Made by a program: the position numbers and the translations under genes. Positions 33,182 to 42,343 of a DNA stretch of 64,000 nt are shown one piece after another. Position 1 is the stretch's first letter; the number at the start of each line of letters is the position of its first letter. The notes beneath the pieces were generated by a model that was given only the letters and a program-made list of their open reading frames with translations, searched no databases and had not been told where the DNA came from. Origin of the DNA: QHXW01 sp035297145 (lineage in GTDB: Bacteria; Acidobacteriota; Terriglobia; Bryobacterales; Bryobacteraceae); NCBI GenBank assembly GCA_035297145.1, contig DATGZN010000027.1, forward strand, positions 62,001 through 126,000, given 5' to 3'.

Positions 33182-34422
33182 TCTACACTCCTTGCTGTTT
33201 GCGCAATCTGAACCGGCGCCGCGCCGCTCACCACTACGATTCCGGATTCGGTAATGTCATAGCCGTTGCGGCGATCGTCCTCGACGCTGAATCCAATGAC
33301 ACTGGACTCCGGCACCTTCACATTGCTATCGATGATGGCCCGGCGGACGCGGCTATAACGGCCGATCTCCGCGTTGGGCAACAGGATCGAGTATTCCACC
33401 TCGCAGTAGCTGTTGACGCGCACGCCTGGCGAAAGCACGCTGTGCATGACCCGCCCACCGGAGATGATGGAGCCCGCCGACACGATGGAATCGACCGCTA
33501 CACCCATGCGGCGGCCCTCTTGCGCGAAGACAAACTTGGCGGGGGGCTGCTGCAGCACACGTGTGCGGATGGGCCAGCGGCTATCGTAGAGGTTCAACTG
33601 CGGCGTCACCGCCACCAGATCCATGTTGGCTTCGTAGTAGGCGTCCAGCGTCCCCACGTCGCGCCAATAGCGGGCCTGCTTGGCGTTGATATCCACGAAA
33701 TCGTAGGCAATCACGCGGTAATCCCGCAGGCTGCGCGGAATCACATCCTTGCCGAAGTCGTGCGAGGAGCCGGCAGTTTCCGCGTCCTCGCGCAAAAGGC
33801 GCACCAAAACATCGCGATTGAAGAGATAGATCCCCATCGACGCACTAACCATGTTGGGATTGAATGCCGATCGTGCGGACTGACCGTGCCGGGGTTTCTC
33901 CTCAAATCCCACCACGCGCTGGTCGGAAGCGATCTCGATGATGCCGAAACGCTCGGCTTCTTCCGGCAGGACCTGTGTGGTGGCGATGGTGATGTCGGCA
34001 TTGAACTGGCGATGCTGTTCCATCATCGACCGGTAGTTCATCTTGTAAATGTGGTCGCCCGCCAGGATGAGAACCTGGTCGGCTGGCTCGGCGAGAATGC
34101 TCTGCGTGTTCTGAAACACCGCGTCCGCCGTACCGAGGTACCAGCCCGTCTGCCTCATGGCGGGGATGATTTCGATGTACTCACCCAGTTCCGGCGAGAG
34201 GATGCTCCAGCCGTCACGCACATGACGGATCAAGTCGAGCGATTTGTATTGGGTGAGAATGAAAATGCGGCGCAGGTTGGAATTGATACAGTTGGAGAGG
34301 GTGAAATCGATAATACGGTAAGCGCCACCAAACGGCACGGCGGGTTTGGCAGTGTCGCGCGTCAGCGGATGGAGGCGCTCTCCGGCCCCACCAGCCAACA
34401 AAATGGCTAAAACATTATCCAC
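33178..34422 (-). CDS. glgC: Glucose-1-phosphate adenylyltransferase (ADP-glucose pyrophosphorylase)
   Basis: A 414-residue GlgC. The nucleotidyltransferase signature LAILLAGGAGERLHPLT is at residues 5-21, followed by IIDFTLSNCINSNLRRIFILTQYKS, ILAGDHIYKMNY and GFEEKP; the C-terminal quarter is a left-handed beta-helix region. It makes ADP-glucose for glycogen. It is first in glgC-eno-gpmI, so glycogen storage and lower glycolysis are under one transcript, which is an uncommon order. Confidence 0.94.
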   Translation of the reverse strand: MDNVLAILLAGGAGERLHPLTRDTAKPAVPFGGAYRIIDFTLSNCINSNLRRIFILTQYKSLDLIRHVRDGWSILSPELGEYIEIIPAMRQTGWYLGTADAVFQNTQSILAEPADQVLILAGDHIYKMNYRSMMEQHRQFNADITIATTQVLPEEAERFGIIEIASDQRVVGFEEKPRHGQSARSAFNPNMVSASMGIYLFNRDVLVRLLREDAETAGSSHDFGKDVIPRSLRDYRVIAYDFVDINAKQARYWRDVGTLDAYYEANMDLVAVTPQLNLYDSRWPIRTRVLQQPPAKFVFAQEGRRMGVAVDSIVSAGSIISGGRVMHSVLSPGVRVNSYCEVEYSILLPNAEIGRYSRVRRAIIDSNVKVPESSVIGFSVEDDRRNGYDITESGIVVVSGAAPVQIAQTARSVE

Positions 34423-34505
34423 GGGAGTTGATTTGTAAGTCCTTTATGTACAGCCAGTTAAGGGTGCTGTGACCAGCCGGCCAACACGGCCTGGCAATTT
34501 GGGAC

Positions 34506-34533
34506 TTGACTTTAACGGTCCAGCACCTATGAT
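34506..34533 (+). promoter_or_regulatory. Sigma-70 promoter of rpsU
   Basis: TTGACT (34506-34511) and TATGAT (34528-34533) with a 16-base spacer, both five of six matches or nearly so. Transcription would start near 34540, leaving a leader of about 100 bases before rpsU. Confidence 0.66.
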
Positions 34534-34588
34534 ATCAATACCTTGACCTGCCGTGCGGAGGATGTTGTAGACGGCAAGCGAGTTTTTT

Positions 34589-34609
34589 CTCACGCGTTTA
34601 AACGGTGAG
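34589..34609 (+). promoter_or_regulatory. Hairpin in the rpsU leader
   Basis: CTCAC and GTGAG pair around the 10-base palindrome CGTTTAAACG with one bulged G, forming a near-perfect stem just upstream of the GGGAGGTG ribosome site. It could expose or hide that site, as in autoregulated ribosomal protein leaders. No direct evidence of a ligand. Confidence 0.48.
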
Positions 34610-34637
34610 TTTCCAAGCCGATGGGAGGTGTTGTTAG

Positions 34638-34835
34638 TTGGCAGAAGTAAAGCTGCAAGAGGGCGAAACGTTAGAAAACGCCCTTCGCCGCTTCAAGCGC
34701 AAAGTCCAGCAAGAGGACATCATTAAAGAGGTCAAACGGCACTCTTTTTATTTGAAGCCGGGCGAGAAGAAACGGGCCAAGCAGGCGCTGGCTCGCAAGA
34801 GAAACAGAAAGAAGAGCCGGAGGGAGATCGAATAA
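34638..34835 (+). CDS. rpsU: Ribosomal protein bS21
   Basis: A 65-residue, very basic protein with the S21 pattern: ETLENALRRFKRKVQQEDIIKEVKRHSFYLKPGEKKR and a Lys/Arg-rich tail. The start is TTG at 34638 with GGAGG nine bases upstream; no ATG is available in frame. S21 helps pair mRNA leaders with 16S rRNA. The promoter and leader hairpin upstream suggest its own regulation. Confidence 0.94.
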   Translation: MAEVKLQEGETLENALRRFKRKVQQEDIIKEVKRHSFYLKPGEKKRAKQALARKRNRKKSRREIE

Positions 34836-34906
34836 GATCTCCACATCCGTAGGGGTTCTTAACGGGCGGGCTAGGTGGCCTGGGTAAGACCGCGGGAGCG
34901 GTGGCA

Positions 34907-35209
34907 ATGCCAGATTTTCAGGATCGAGTGATCAAGTGCGCGGATTGTGGCGCGGAGTTTGTTTTTACGGCGGGAGAGCAGCATTTCTTCCACGATAAGA
35001 ACTTCAAGAATGAACCGAAGCGCTGCAAGGCGTGCAAGGTCAAGCGGCAGGGAGCGTCATCTTCCGGAGCGCCGCGGGCGGAGACAACCACGGTTTGCTC
35101 GCAATGCGGCCGGGAAACGACGGTTCCTTTCCGGCCCACCCAAGGCCGCCCGGTCTACTGTCGCGAGTGCTTTCTCAGCCGGAAAGCACAAGCGGCGGGC
35201 GCCCATTAG
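34907..35209 (+). CDS. Double zinc-ribbon protein
   Basis: A 100-residue protein with four CxxC knuckles: Cys11/14 with Cys40/43, and Cys64/67 with Cys85/88. The first half (IKCADCGAEFVFTAGEQHFF...PKRCKAC) matches the 'probable zinc-ribbon' domain PF13451. The second (CSQCGRETTVPFRPTQGRPVYCREC) matches the CxxC-x17-CxxC type. Both are common in environmental bacteria and of unknown function; nucleic-acid or ribosome binding is possible. It follows rpsU by 71 bases. The ATG at 34907 is preferred over GTG two codons earlier. Confidence 0.8.
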   Translation: MPDFQDRVIKCADCGAEFVFTAGEQHFFHDKNFKNEPKRCKACKVKRQGASSSGAPRAETTTVCSQCGRETTVPFRPTQGRPVYCRECFLSRKAQAAGAH

Positions 35210-35263
35210 AACGCTTTCTCAACCCAAGTCCAGTGGGGCGGGCGGAACCGTCCGCTCCATCTG

Positions 35264-36733
35264 TTAAGTTGTTTCATCCCTCGTCTGCACTCCCAGATCT
35301 TTCTTCAACTCCGCGAGGAACCACTCCGCTTCACTTTTCTCCATAGCGCTGCCCGCAGTGACAGTCCTGCCGGTGTCGAGGTGAATCTTCAGGTCGTACC
35401 AGATTTTATCCGCGCTCTTCATGCCAGGAAAGAGTTCAAACCTGCGGATTGCGCCTGCATCCACGATTTGCGATCGCGAGAAACCGAGGCAGCGGGAATG
35501 AATGTGAAGCGAACGATTCAATACTCCGACAGTGGTTTGGCCAAACCACATCCATATGCCAAAGGCCAAGAGGAAAAGACCGATCAGGCCGCCGACCAGC
35601 AGCGGGATCACTCCCAGAAACCAAGTGAATCCCTTTCCGACAAGGACTCCAAAGAAAGCCCCGCCCGCAAGAAAGAAAAGCCCGAAAAGCGCAAATCCAG
35701 CCGCCGTCCCCTTGTTCCTGCCCGATCCCAGATGAAATTGAACGCCGCCCTCGGCCGAGGGCTCTTCGGTGATCTTCGCGTCGCGCGGCCGTTTTCCTGC
35801 GAGCTGGGACTCGCTTTTCTCGTTCAACTTCTCGGTTGTGAGGCTCGCGTCGCTGGCTTCGGTTTTGAAGACCGGTACGCGGAATACGGCGCGGAAATCG
35901 AGGCCCGCCAGCGCGACGGCAGCCGTCAGTTTCCAGAAAATCTCATCCGACGGATTCCGCGCGTCGGTTTCCCGCGAATCGTACGGGGTGATGAAGGCGA
36001 CAGATATCGAGCTGCCCGGTCCTCCGACGTAGGCGGTAGCGAGTTGCGTGTCCTGCCATAGCGCGGTCTCCCAGTGGGAGCGGCTATCTCCAGAGCCCGA
36101 GACATACGAACGAACGCAGCTCAAGGTCAACTTCATTTCCGTGCCAGGCGGAAACACGTAGGCGGTTTCCAGGCTTGCCTCGACGCGCCCGCCGATCACA
36201 CCGGGAAGAGTGGAAAGGATGAGCCGCATGCGGCGGAATTTCGCCTCGCGAAGCGCGGCCAGAGCGCTCTGGCTCAAAAGGTATAGTCCCGCTAGCGGGA
36301 ACACCAGCGCCACCGGCGTTTCCCAGCGATGGCTGGTGTTCCAGATCTTTGGGATGGCCGAGACACCCGGCACCGATACTAACAGGCATACCACGCCCGC
36401 CGCCCCCCAAGTCACCGCGGTCGAGCGCCACTCGGGCCTGGCATAACCCTGCGCCCAATCATCGCGCCAGAGCCAGGGTTTTCCCGGATTCTGCGCCGTC
36501 AGCGCCTTGGCTTCTGCTGCCGACTTCCGCGTTGATCGGCCGAACGCAAAAATCCCCAGGCCGACGATAAGGAACGTGAGGGAAACGTACAGTTGAGGCC
36601 ACGTCTGAGAAACATCGGGCCTGGTGGACACCAGAGCGTGGACCAGGGCTGCGAACCCACAAAGCGCGAACAGGCTACCGAACGGGATCAGGCAGCCCGA
36701 GTTATCGTTTGAAGGTGTTTTGGGCATCGGCAC
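35264..36733 (-). CDS. Polytopic membrane protein of unknown function
   Basis: A 489-residue protein with hydrophobic segments near residues 13-33, 46-65, 105-128, 140-158 and 340-400. The regions between them are soluble, for example a beta-rich domain (AYVFPPGTEMKLTLSCVRSYVSG) in the middle and another at the end (VGVLNRSLHIHSRCLGF). The pattern resembles DUF3592-type membrane proteins but I do not recognise a named family. It is 18 bases upstream in gene order from glmU's stop, on the same strand and at the end of that run. Confidence 0.62.
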   Translation of the reverse strand: MPMPKTPSNDNSGCLIPFGSLFALCGFAALVHALVSTRPDVSQTWPQLYVSLTFLIVGLGIFAFGRSTRKSAAEAKALTAQNPGKPWLWRDDWAQGYARPEWRSTAVTWGAAGVVCLLVSVPGVSAIPKIWNTSHRWETPVALVFPLAGLYLLSQSALAALREAKFRRMRLILSTLPGVIGGRVEASLETAYVFPPGTEMKLTLSCVRSYVSGSGDSRSHWETALWQDTQLATAYVGGPGSSISVAFITPYDSRETDARNPSDEIFWKLTAAVALAGLDFRAVFRVPVFKTEASDASLTTEKLNEKSESQLAGKRPRDAKITEEPSAEGGVQFHLGSGRNKGTAAGFALFGLFFLAGGAFFGVLVGKGFTWFLGVIPLLVGGLIGLFLLAFGIWMWFGQTTVGVLNRSLHIHSRCLGFSRSQIVDAGAIRRFELFPGMKSADKIWYDLKIHLDTGRTVTAGSAMEKSEAEWFLAELKKDLGVQTRDETT

Positions 36734-36751
36734 GATGGCGAGTTGCGGCTG

Positions 36752-38149
36752 TCACGTTTTGGTATCCGCTTTTTCCCGCCGTTGCCGCGCCCAATCCTTC
36801 TTCACCACCTGACGAGCGCGGCCCAGCGCGAGAGCGTCCGGGGGCACGGATTCGGTGATCACCGAGCCCGCGGCCAGGTACGCGCCTTCACCGATCTCCA
36901 CCGGCGCCACCAGCGTCGAGTTGCTGCCGACAAACACATTCTTGCCGATCTTGGTCTGATGCTTGGTGCGGCCGTCGTAGTTGCAGGTGATGGTGCCGGC
37001 GCCGATATTGACACCCGCGGCGATCGTCGAGTCGCCCAGATACGCCAGGTGATTAGCCTTGGCGTTCTCTCCCAAGCGGGTTTTCTTCAACTCTACGAAA
37101 TTGCCGACACGCGCTCCCGGGCCAATTTCGCTCCCCATGCGCAATCGTGAGTACGGTCCGACGTGCGCCCCGCCGGCCACGGCTGAAGCGTCAATCATCG
37201 TAAACGGTCCCACCCGGATACCGTCGGCCAGTTCGGAGTCGCGGACGATGGAGCAGGCGCCGATGCGGCACCCCTCGCCGATTTTCGTTTTACCGAGAAT
37301 TCGCGCGAAAGGCTCGATTACCGTGTCCATGCCGATCAGAACCCCATCATCCACGGTGACCGTCTCGGGCTTCTCAACGGTCACGCCCCCGAGCAGCAGC
37401 TCGCGGATTTTGCGCTCACGGAAGACGCGATCGGCCGCGGCCAGCTCGATTCGATTGTTGATCCCCAGCAGTTCCTCAGGATTGGTGGCACGATAGGCGT
37501 CGATCGTATGGCCGGCGCGTATCAGGATCTCGATCATGTCCGTCAGATAGTACTCGCGGGCGGGATTGTTCGGCTGTATATGGTCCACATGTTTCCAGAA
37601 CAAATCGGCGCGGAAGCAGTAGATGCCGACATTGATCTCGTGAATGGCTAACTGTTCCGGTGTGCCAGCTTTCTGCTCGACCACGGCGTGCACGTGCCCC
37701 CCGGAGTCACGAATCACGCGCCCATACCCGGTGGGGTCGTCAAACTCCGCGCTCACCAGGGTCGCCGCGGCGGCGGATTTTGTTTGGCGATCCACTAGCG
37801 TCTGAAGCACAGCAGCGGGAATCAGCGGACAATCACCGTAGTAAATCACCAGCAATCCGCCCAGGGGCTCCAACGACTCCCGGCCGATCATGACAGCGTG
37901 GCCGGTGCCCTTCTGTTCGGTCTGTTGGATAAAGCGGACGCCGCGCGAGGCCACCACATTCTGCACTTCGTCCGCCTGGTACCCCACCACCACGAGCACG
38001 CGCTCCGGGGCGGCGATCGAAAGGGCCGCATTGACGGTGTGCTCGATCAGCGTCTTGCCACCGGCTTCATGCAGCACCTTAGCGCGGCGCGATTTCATGC
38101 GCGTCCCCAGGCCCGCAGCCAGGATGACGGCAGTTACACGAGTGTCCAT
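36752..38149 (-). CDS. glmU: Bifunctional UDP-GlcNAc pyrophosphorylase / glucosamine-1-phosphate N-acetyltransferase
   Basis: A 465-residue GlmU. The uridylyltransferase half starts VILAAGLGTRMKSRRAKVLHEAGG, with QKGTGHAVM and YYGDCPLI. From about residue 255 the hexapeptide left-handed beta-helix begins (GVLIGMDTVIEPFARILG...), with the acetyltransferase site at KANHLAYLGDS and NIGAGTITCNYDG. It makes UDP-GlcNAc, the precursor of peptidoglycan and LPS. It is downstream of yvcK with a 26-base gap. Confidence 0.96.
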   Translation of the reverse strand: MDTRVTAVILAAGLGTRMKSRRAKVLHEAGGKTLIEHTVNAALSIAAPERVLVVVGYQADEVQNVVASRGVRFIQQTEQKGTGHAVMIGRESLEPLGGLLVIYYGDCPLIPAAVLQTLVDRQTKSAAAATLVSAEFDDPTGYGRVIRDSGGHVHAVVEQKAGTPEQLAIHEINVGIYCFRADLFWKHVDHIQPNNPAREYYLTDMIEILIRAGHTIDAYRATNPEELLGINNRIELAAADRVFRERKIRELLLGGVTVEKPETVTVDDGVLIGMDTVIEPFARILGKTKIGEGCRIGACSIVRDSELADGIRVGPFTMIDASAVAGGAHVGPYSRLRMGSEIGPGARVGNFVELKKTRLGENAKANHLAYLGDSTIAAGVNIGAGTITCNYDGRTKHQTKIGKNVFVGSNSTLVAPVEIGEGAYLAAGSVITESVPPDALALGRARQVVKKDWARQRREKADTKT

Positions 38150-38175
38150 GCTTTATTATTCAATGTGCAGCGGGT

Positions 38176-39228
38176 TTACCGCGACATTTGCCGTCTTCTG
38201 CGGCCTTCCCTGGCCAACTCGACGGCGATGGCGGCAATCGCGCCGGGATTATGCCGGACCAGGCCCGATTCCTGCACCAGATCGCCGCACACCACGTTGA
38301 CCCCCATGGCGCCGATCTCGTCGAAATCATTCTCCACAGGCGAAGAATGTTCCCGCGCATAGCGGCGGCGCAGCGTTCGGCCGATGTCTTGCGTATTGAC
38401 GACCGCGTAGTCGAGCAGCTTGCCGCCGGCGTGCCGGTGAATCGCTTCGATGTGATCGGAGGCCGTGAAGTTGGTGGTCTCTCCAGGTTGCCACATCAGA
38501 TTCACGAAATAAGCTTTGACGGCCGGAGAGCGGCGCATTGCCTCCGGAACGCCTTCCACCAGGATGTTGGGAACGACGCTGGTGAATAGAGACCCCGGGC
38601 CGAAAGTAATGACGTCCGCCTGCGCGATGGCCGCTAGCGTTTCCGGCAGGGGACGGCAGCGGCGGGGCCGCAGGCGTATGACTTCGATGCGGCGCCGGCT
38701 TCGGCTGATCCGGGTTTCTCCCAGTACATGCCGCCCATTCTCCAGCACCGCTTCGAGTGAGACATTGGTGGCGGTGGACGGATAAATACGTCCCTTGATC
38801 GCCAGCACATCGGCGCATTCCTTAACCGCGTCGGGGAAATCTCCAGTGATGTCGGTGAGTGCCGTCAGAAACAGGTTGCCGAAGCTGTGGCCTTTCAAGC
38901 CGCGGCCGGTTTCAAAGCGATAGCGGAACAGGCGCGAGAGCAGCGTCTCATCGCCGGACAAAGCCAGCAGGCAGTTGCGAATGTCGCCGGGCGGCAGCAC
39001 ATCGAATTCGCGCCGCAATCGGCCGGAGCTGCCGCCATCGTCCGATACGGTAACGACGGCGGTGATATCCACGGGCGGCCGTCCCAGCTTCACCGTGCTG
39101 TGAACGTCGACGTACTGCTTCAATCCATGCAGCAGCGCGGAAAGTCCGGTGCCGCCGCCAATCGACACCACGCGCAGCGGAGCGGCGATGCTTTCCGGAG
39201 ACGGCGCGATCTTAGGAAACTTCGGCAT
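38176..39228 (-). CDS. yvcK: YvcK/CofD-like gluconeogenesis and cell-shape factor
   Basis: A 350-residue protein of the YvcK family: VVSIGGGTGLSALLHGLKQY near the N-terminus, VTVSDDGGSSGRLRREFDVLPPGDIRNCLLALS, and DVITFGPGSLFTSVVPNILV. YvcK binds UDP-GlcNAc in Bacillus and mycobacteria and directs carbon toward peptidoglycan. Its position beside glmU, which makes that ligand, is therefore meaningful. Proteins of this fold resemble the CofD transferase but lack its partner substrates. Confidence 0.9.
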   Translation of the reverse strand: MPKFPKIAPSPESIAAPLRVVSIGGGTGLSALLHGLKQYVDVHSTVKLGRPPVDITAVVTVSDDGGSSGRLRREFDVLPPGDIRNCLLALSGDETLLSRLFRYRFETGRGLKGHSFGNLFLTALTDITGDFPDAVKECADVLAIKGRIYPSTATNVSLEAVLENGRHVLGETRISRSRRRIEVIRLRPRRCRPLPETLAAIAQADVITFGPGSLFTSVVPNILVEGVPEAMRRSPAVKAYFVNLMWQPGETTNFTASDHIEAIHRHAGGKLLDYAVVNTQDIGRTLRRRYAREHSSPVENDFDEIGAMGVNVVCGDLVQESGLVRHNPGAIAAIAVELAREGRRRRQMSR

Positions 39229-39255
39229 TACCGACGCACCGGCAGACGGGCTGGG

Positions 39256-39861
39256 TTAAACCGATCCGCTCTTTTCCGGGAACAGGAGCTGTTGCATGTT
39301 GGGGTGGTCGAAAAACAGGGCGAAATCAGCATCCTGCCGCGCGGCAATCCGGTTGCGAGGCTCCAACTCAATGGCGCGCTTTAGATACTCGTGGGCGCCA
39401 TCGACATCTCCCTCCAGCCCCTTGCACAAGGCCACCGCGTAGAGGACGTAGTCCGCCTGCGGCTCCATTTGCAGGGCACGCTCGAGGTGCTGGCGCGCCT
39501 CGGGTAGATTCCGCGCGTTGATCATGGCGACGCCGTAGTTGTAATGCTCTTCCGCCGTCTTCAGGTCGACCTTGGGTTTCTCGAGACGGCGGTCGCACAT
39601 GCGAGTGTGCAGCTCCGCGTTATGTGCCATCTCGCGATTCGGCCCGCTTTGTGCCTTTTCGAACACTTCGCGAGCTTCCGCGAATTTCCGCGTATGAAAG
39701 AGGCGGATCGCCTGTTCGAAAAGCTTCAACTGCGCCTGGGCTGCATTGCGGGCTTCTGCCACGCTGGCCGCATCGGGAGCGGCTACCGCGAGCCGGCGGC
39801 GCGCGGCTGCGTCACGGTTCATCACTGGTTCCGATTCGTGTTTTCCTGAGTTCTTCGCCAC
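39256..39861 (-). CDS. TPR-repeat protein
   Basis: A 201-residue helical protein. At least two tetratricopeptide units are readable (AIRLFHTRKFAEAREVFEKA; AEEHYNYGVAMINARNLPEARQHLERALQMEP), followed by a third weaker one. The C-terminus has FDHPNMQQLLFPEK. No signal peptide, so it is probably a cytosolic scaffold. It lies 27 bases upstream of yvcK on the same strand and may be in its operon. Confidence 0.75.
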   Translation of the reverse strand: MAKNSGKHESEPVMNRDAAARRRLAVAAPDAASVAEARNAAQAQLKLFEQAIRLFHTRKFAEAREVFEKAQSGPNREMAHNAELHTRMCDRRLEKPKVDLKTAEEHYNYGVAMINARNLPEARQHLERALQMEPQADYVLYAVALCKGLEGDVDGAHEYLKRAIELEPRNRIAARQDADFALFFDHPNMQQLLFPEKSGSV

Positions 39862-39994
39862 GGTCGTCTTCTTTTAGGGCATTCTACGCCATTTGGCCGG
39901 CGACTTAGAGTACGCTACCAGACCGCTCGGCCGAAGTCAAAAACCAGTCGGACCCGTCGTGAGCCGTTTCGCACAAAGCCGCTATCATGTGGCT

Positions 39995-42322
39995 ATGAAG
40001 CCGCTTTTGTCGTGCCTACTCGTCGCTGCCGGGATCTGCGCGTTTGCACAAACATTCTCAGCAGGGCCGGCGCTGGATGACGCGATCAATCAGGCCATCC
40101 GCCAGGACCGCATCCCCGGCGCGGTGCTTCTAGTGGGACACAATGGCGCGACCGTTTACAGCAAAGCCTACGGACACCGCGCGGTCGAGCCCGCTTCCGA
40201 GCCCATGACCGTCGACACGATTTTCGATTGCGCATCACTCACCAAGGTGGTGGCTACGACCTCGGCGCTGATGAAACTGTTGGAACAGGGCAAGCTGCGG
40301 CTGAACGATCGCGTGACCGAATACCTGCCCGAGTTCCAGGGAGGCAAGAGTGAAATCACAATCCGCAATTTGATGACGCATTTTTCCGGCTTGCGCCCGG
40401 ATCTGGACCTGGAACCGGCATGGAGCGGCTACGAAAGCGGCATTCATCGCGCGCTCATCGACGCACCGGCGGGGCCGCCCGGGGTGCGTTTTGTCTATAG
40501 CGACATCAATTACATTCTCTTGGGAGAAATCGTGCGGCGTTTAAGCGGCGAGCCATTGCCGGATTACGTGCACAGGATTGTTTTTTCGCCGCTCGGCATG
40601 CACGACACGATGTTCCTGCCGCCGGCTGCGCTGCGGCCACGCATCGCTCCCACCGAGATGCTGCCCAAGGAACACCTGCTGTTGCGCGGGGTGGTGCATG
40701 ATCCGACGGCACGAAATATGGGCGGTATCGCGGGGCATGCGGGCCTTTTCTCGACCGCCGGCGATCTGGCGCGATTCTGCCAGATGCTGCTCGATAAAGG
40801 GAGCTGGCAAGGCGCGAGGATTTTCAGCCCGCTGACCATTGAGAAGTTCACCGAGCCTCAGAGTCCGCCCGACCAGCCGATCATGCGCGGCTTAGGTTGG
40901 GACATTGATTCGCCGTTCTCGGGCAACCGCGGCGATCTGTTTCCGATCGGCTCCTGGGGACACACGGGATTTACAGGGACTTCGCTATGGCTCGATCCGG
41001 CATCGAACACTTACGTGGTTCTGATGACGAACGCGGTGCATCCGCATCTGCGGCCGGCCATCACGTCCCTGCGCGGCAGGGTGGCGACGATCGTGGCTGC
41101 GGCGGTGGGCATCACTGTTCCGGGCGTGAGCCTGACCGGGTACAACGAGACGCTGACTGGTGCTGGCTTGCACCGCGAGGTGGCGCGTGCGGGCGACGTG
41201 CGCACTGGGCTGGATGTGTGGGAAGACGAAGGATTCCGCGCGCTTGCAGGCAAGCACATCGGTCTCATCACCAACCAGACCGGCATCGATCGCGAAAGCC
41301 GCCGGAACGTGGATCAAATGCTTGCTGCCGGGGTCCGCGTGGCCGCGCTTTTTTCTCCGGAGCACGGCTTCGTCGGCAAGGAGGACCACGAGGGAATCGG
41401 CGACACGGTGGATCCGAAGACCGGAATCAAGGTGTGGAGCTTATATGCGGAGAAAAATCGCAGGCCTACGAAGGAGATGCTGCGCGGTATTGATGCCCTG
41501 GTCTTCGATATTCAGGACATCGGCGCGCGATTTTACACCTACGTTTCGACCATGGCCTATGCCATGGAAGAAGCCGCAAAAATGCGCATCCCGTTTTATG
41601 TGCTCGACCGGCCGAACCCCATCACCGGCGTGCGTGTGGAGCCGCCGTTGCTCGATCGCGACAAACTCTCCTTCGTCGGTTATTTTCCGCTGCCGTTGCG
41701 CCATGGCATGACCATCGGGGAACTGGCGAAGTTATTCAATGCGGAAAACCATATCGGCGCGGATCTGACCGTGGTGACGATCAAGGGCTGGGAGCGCGGA
41801 GACTGGTTCGATGAGACCGGCCTGCCGTGGGTGAATCCTTCCCCCAACATGCGCAGCCTGAATGCCGCCATTCTCTATCCCGGAGTCGCCATGCTGGAGT
41901 ATTCGCCGAAATACTCGGTGGGACGCGGGACGGATGCGCCTTTCGAAATGATCGGCGCGGAATATGTACATGGACGGGAACTGGCGACGTATCTGAATCA
42001 GCGGTGGATTCCGGGGGTGCGGTTCTATCCGGTGCGATTTCAGCCGGCTCTGCAGACGGGAATCGAGGTGGAAGGAGTCCGTTTTCAAATCACCAGCCGT
42101 GAGCGCCTGGATGCGGCGCGGTTGGGGATGGAGATCGCGGCGGCGCTACTTAAGCTTTATCCGGGAAGAATTTTGCTGGAAGCCGACCGGAATTTGATCG
42201 GCAATGAGGAAACCTTACGCGCGCTTGCCGCTGGAGATGACCCCCAGGCCATTCGCCAGCGGCAGCAGGATGCTGTACAGCCCTTTCTCGCATTGCGCGA
42301 AAAATATCTGCTGTATCGTTGA
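39995..42322 (+). CDS. Secreted fusion of a beta-lactamase-fold hydrolase and a NamZ (DUF1343) muramidase domain
   Basis: A 775-residue protein starting at ATG 39995 with a signal peptide (MKPLLSCLLVAAGICAFAQ). Residues about 25-380 are a class C beta-lactamase/esterase fold: Ser81-x-x-Lys84 in CASLTKV, Tyr168 in FVYSDIN, and GHTGFTG for the third motif. Residues about 405-775 are DUF1343 (VWEDEGFRALAGKHIGLITNQTGID, DIQDIGARFYTY, LDRPNPITG, GLPWVNPSPNM). In Bacillus subtilis the two are separate neighbours, YbbE (AmlB) and NamZ, where NamZ removes terminal MurNAc from peptidoglycan. The fusion suggests a one-protein wall-salvage enzyme. Confidence 0.88.
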   Translation: MKPLLSCLLVAAGICAFAQTFSAGPALDDAINQAIRQDRIPGAVLLVGHNGATVYSKAYGHRAVEPASEPMTVDTIFDCASLTKVVATTSALMKLLEQGKLRLNDRVTEYLPEFQGGKSEITIRNLMTHFSGLRPDLDLEPAWSGYESGIHRALIDAPAGPPGVRFVYSDINYILLGEIVRRLSGEPLPDYVHRIVFSPLGMHDTMFLPPAALRPRIAPTEMLPKEHLLLRGVVHDPTARNMGGIAGHAGLFSTAGDLARFCQMLLDKGSWQGARIFSPLTIEKFTEPQSPPDQPIMRGLGWDIDSPFSGNRGDLFPIGSWGHTGFTGTSLWLDPASNTYVVLMTNAVHPHLRPAITSLRGRVATIVAAAVGITVPGVSLTGYNETLTGAGLHREVARAGDVRTGLDVWEDEGFRALAGKHIGLITNQTGIDRESRRNVDQMLAAGVRVAALFSPEHGFVGKEDHEGIGDTVDPKTGIKVWSLYAEKNRRPTKEMLRGIDALVFDIQDIGARFYTYVSTMAYAMEEAAKMRIPFYVLDRPNPITGVRVEPPLLDRDKLSFVGYFPLPLRHGMTIGELAKLFNAENHIGADLTVVTIKGWERGDWFDETGLPWVNPSPNMRSLNAAILYPGVAMLEYSPKYSVGRGTDAPFEMIGAEYVHGRELATYLNQRWIPGVRFYPVRFQPALQTGIEVEGVRFQITSRERLDAARLGMEIAAALLKLYPGRILLEADRNLIGNEETLRALAAGDDPQAIRQRQQDAVQPFLALREKYLLYR

Positions 42323-42343
42323 GGTGACGCGCGTCCTCCGAAC

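Noticed and set aside
33166..34410. 414-codon plus-strand frame over glgC
   Set aside because: Exact antisense of a clear GlgC.
38859..39384. Possible tRNA or small RNA near yvcK
   Set aside because: No T-loop or cloverleaf could be drawn; the sequence is coding on the minus strand.
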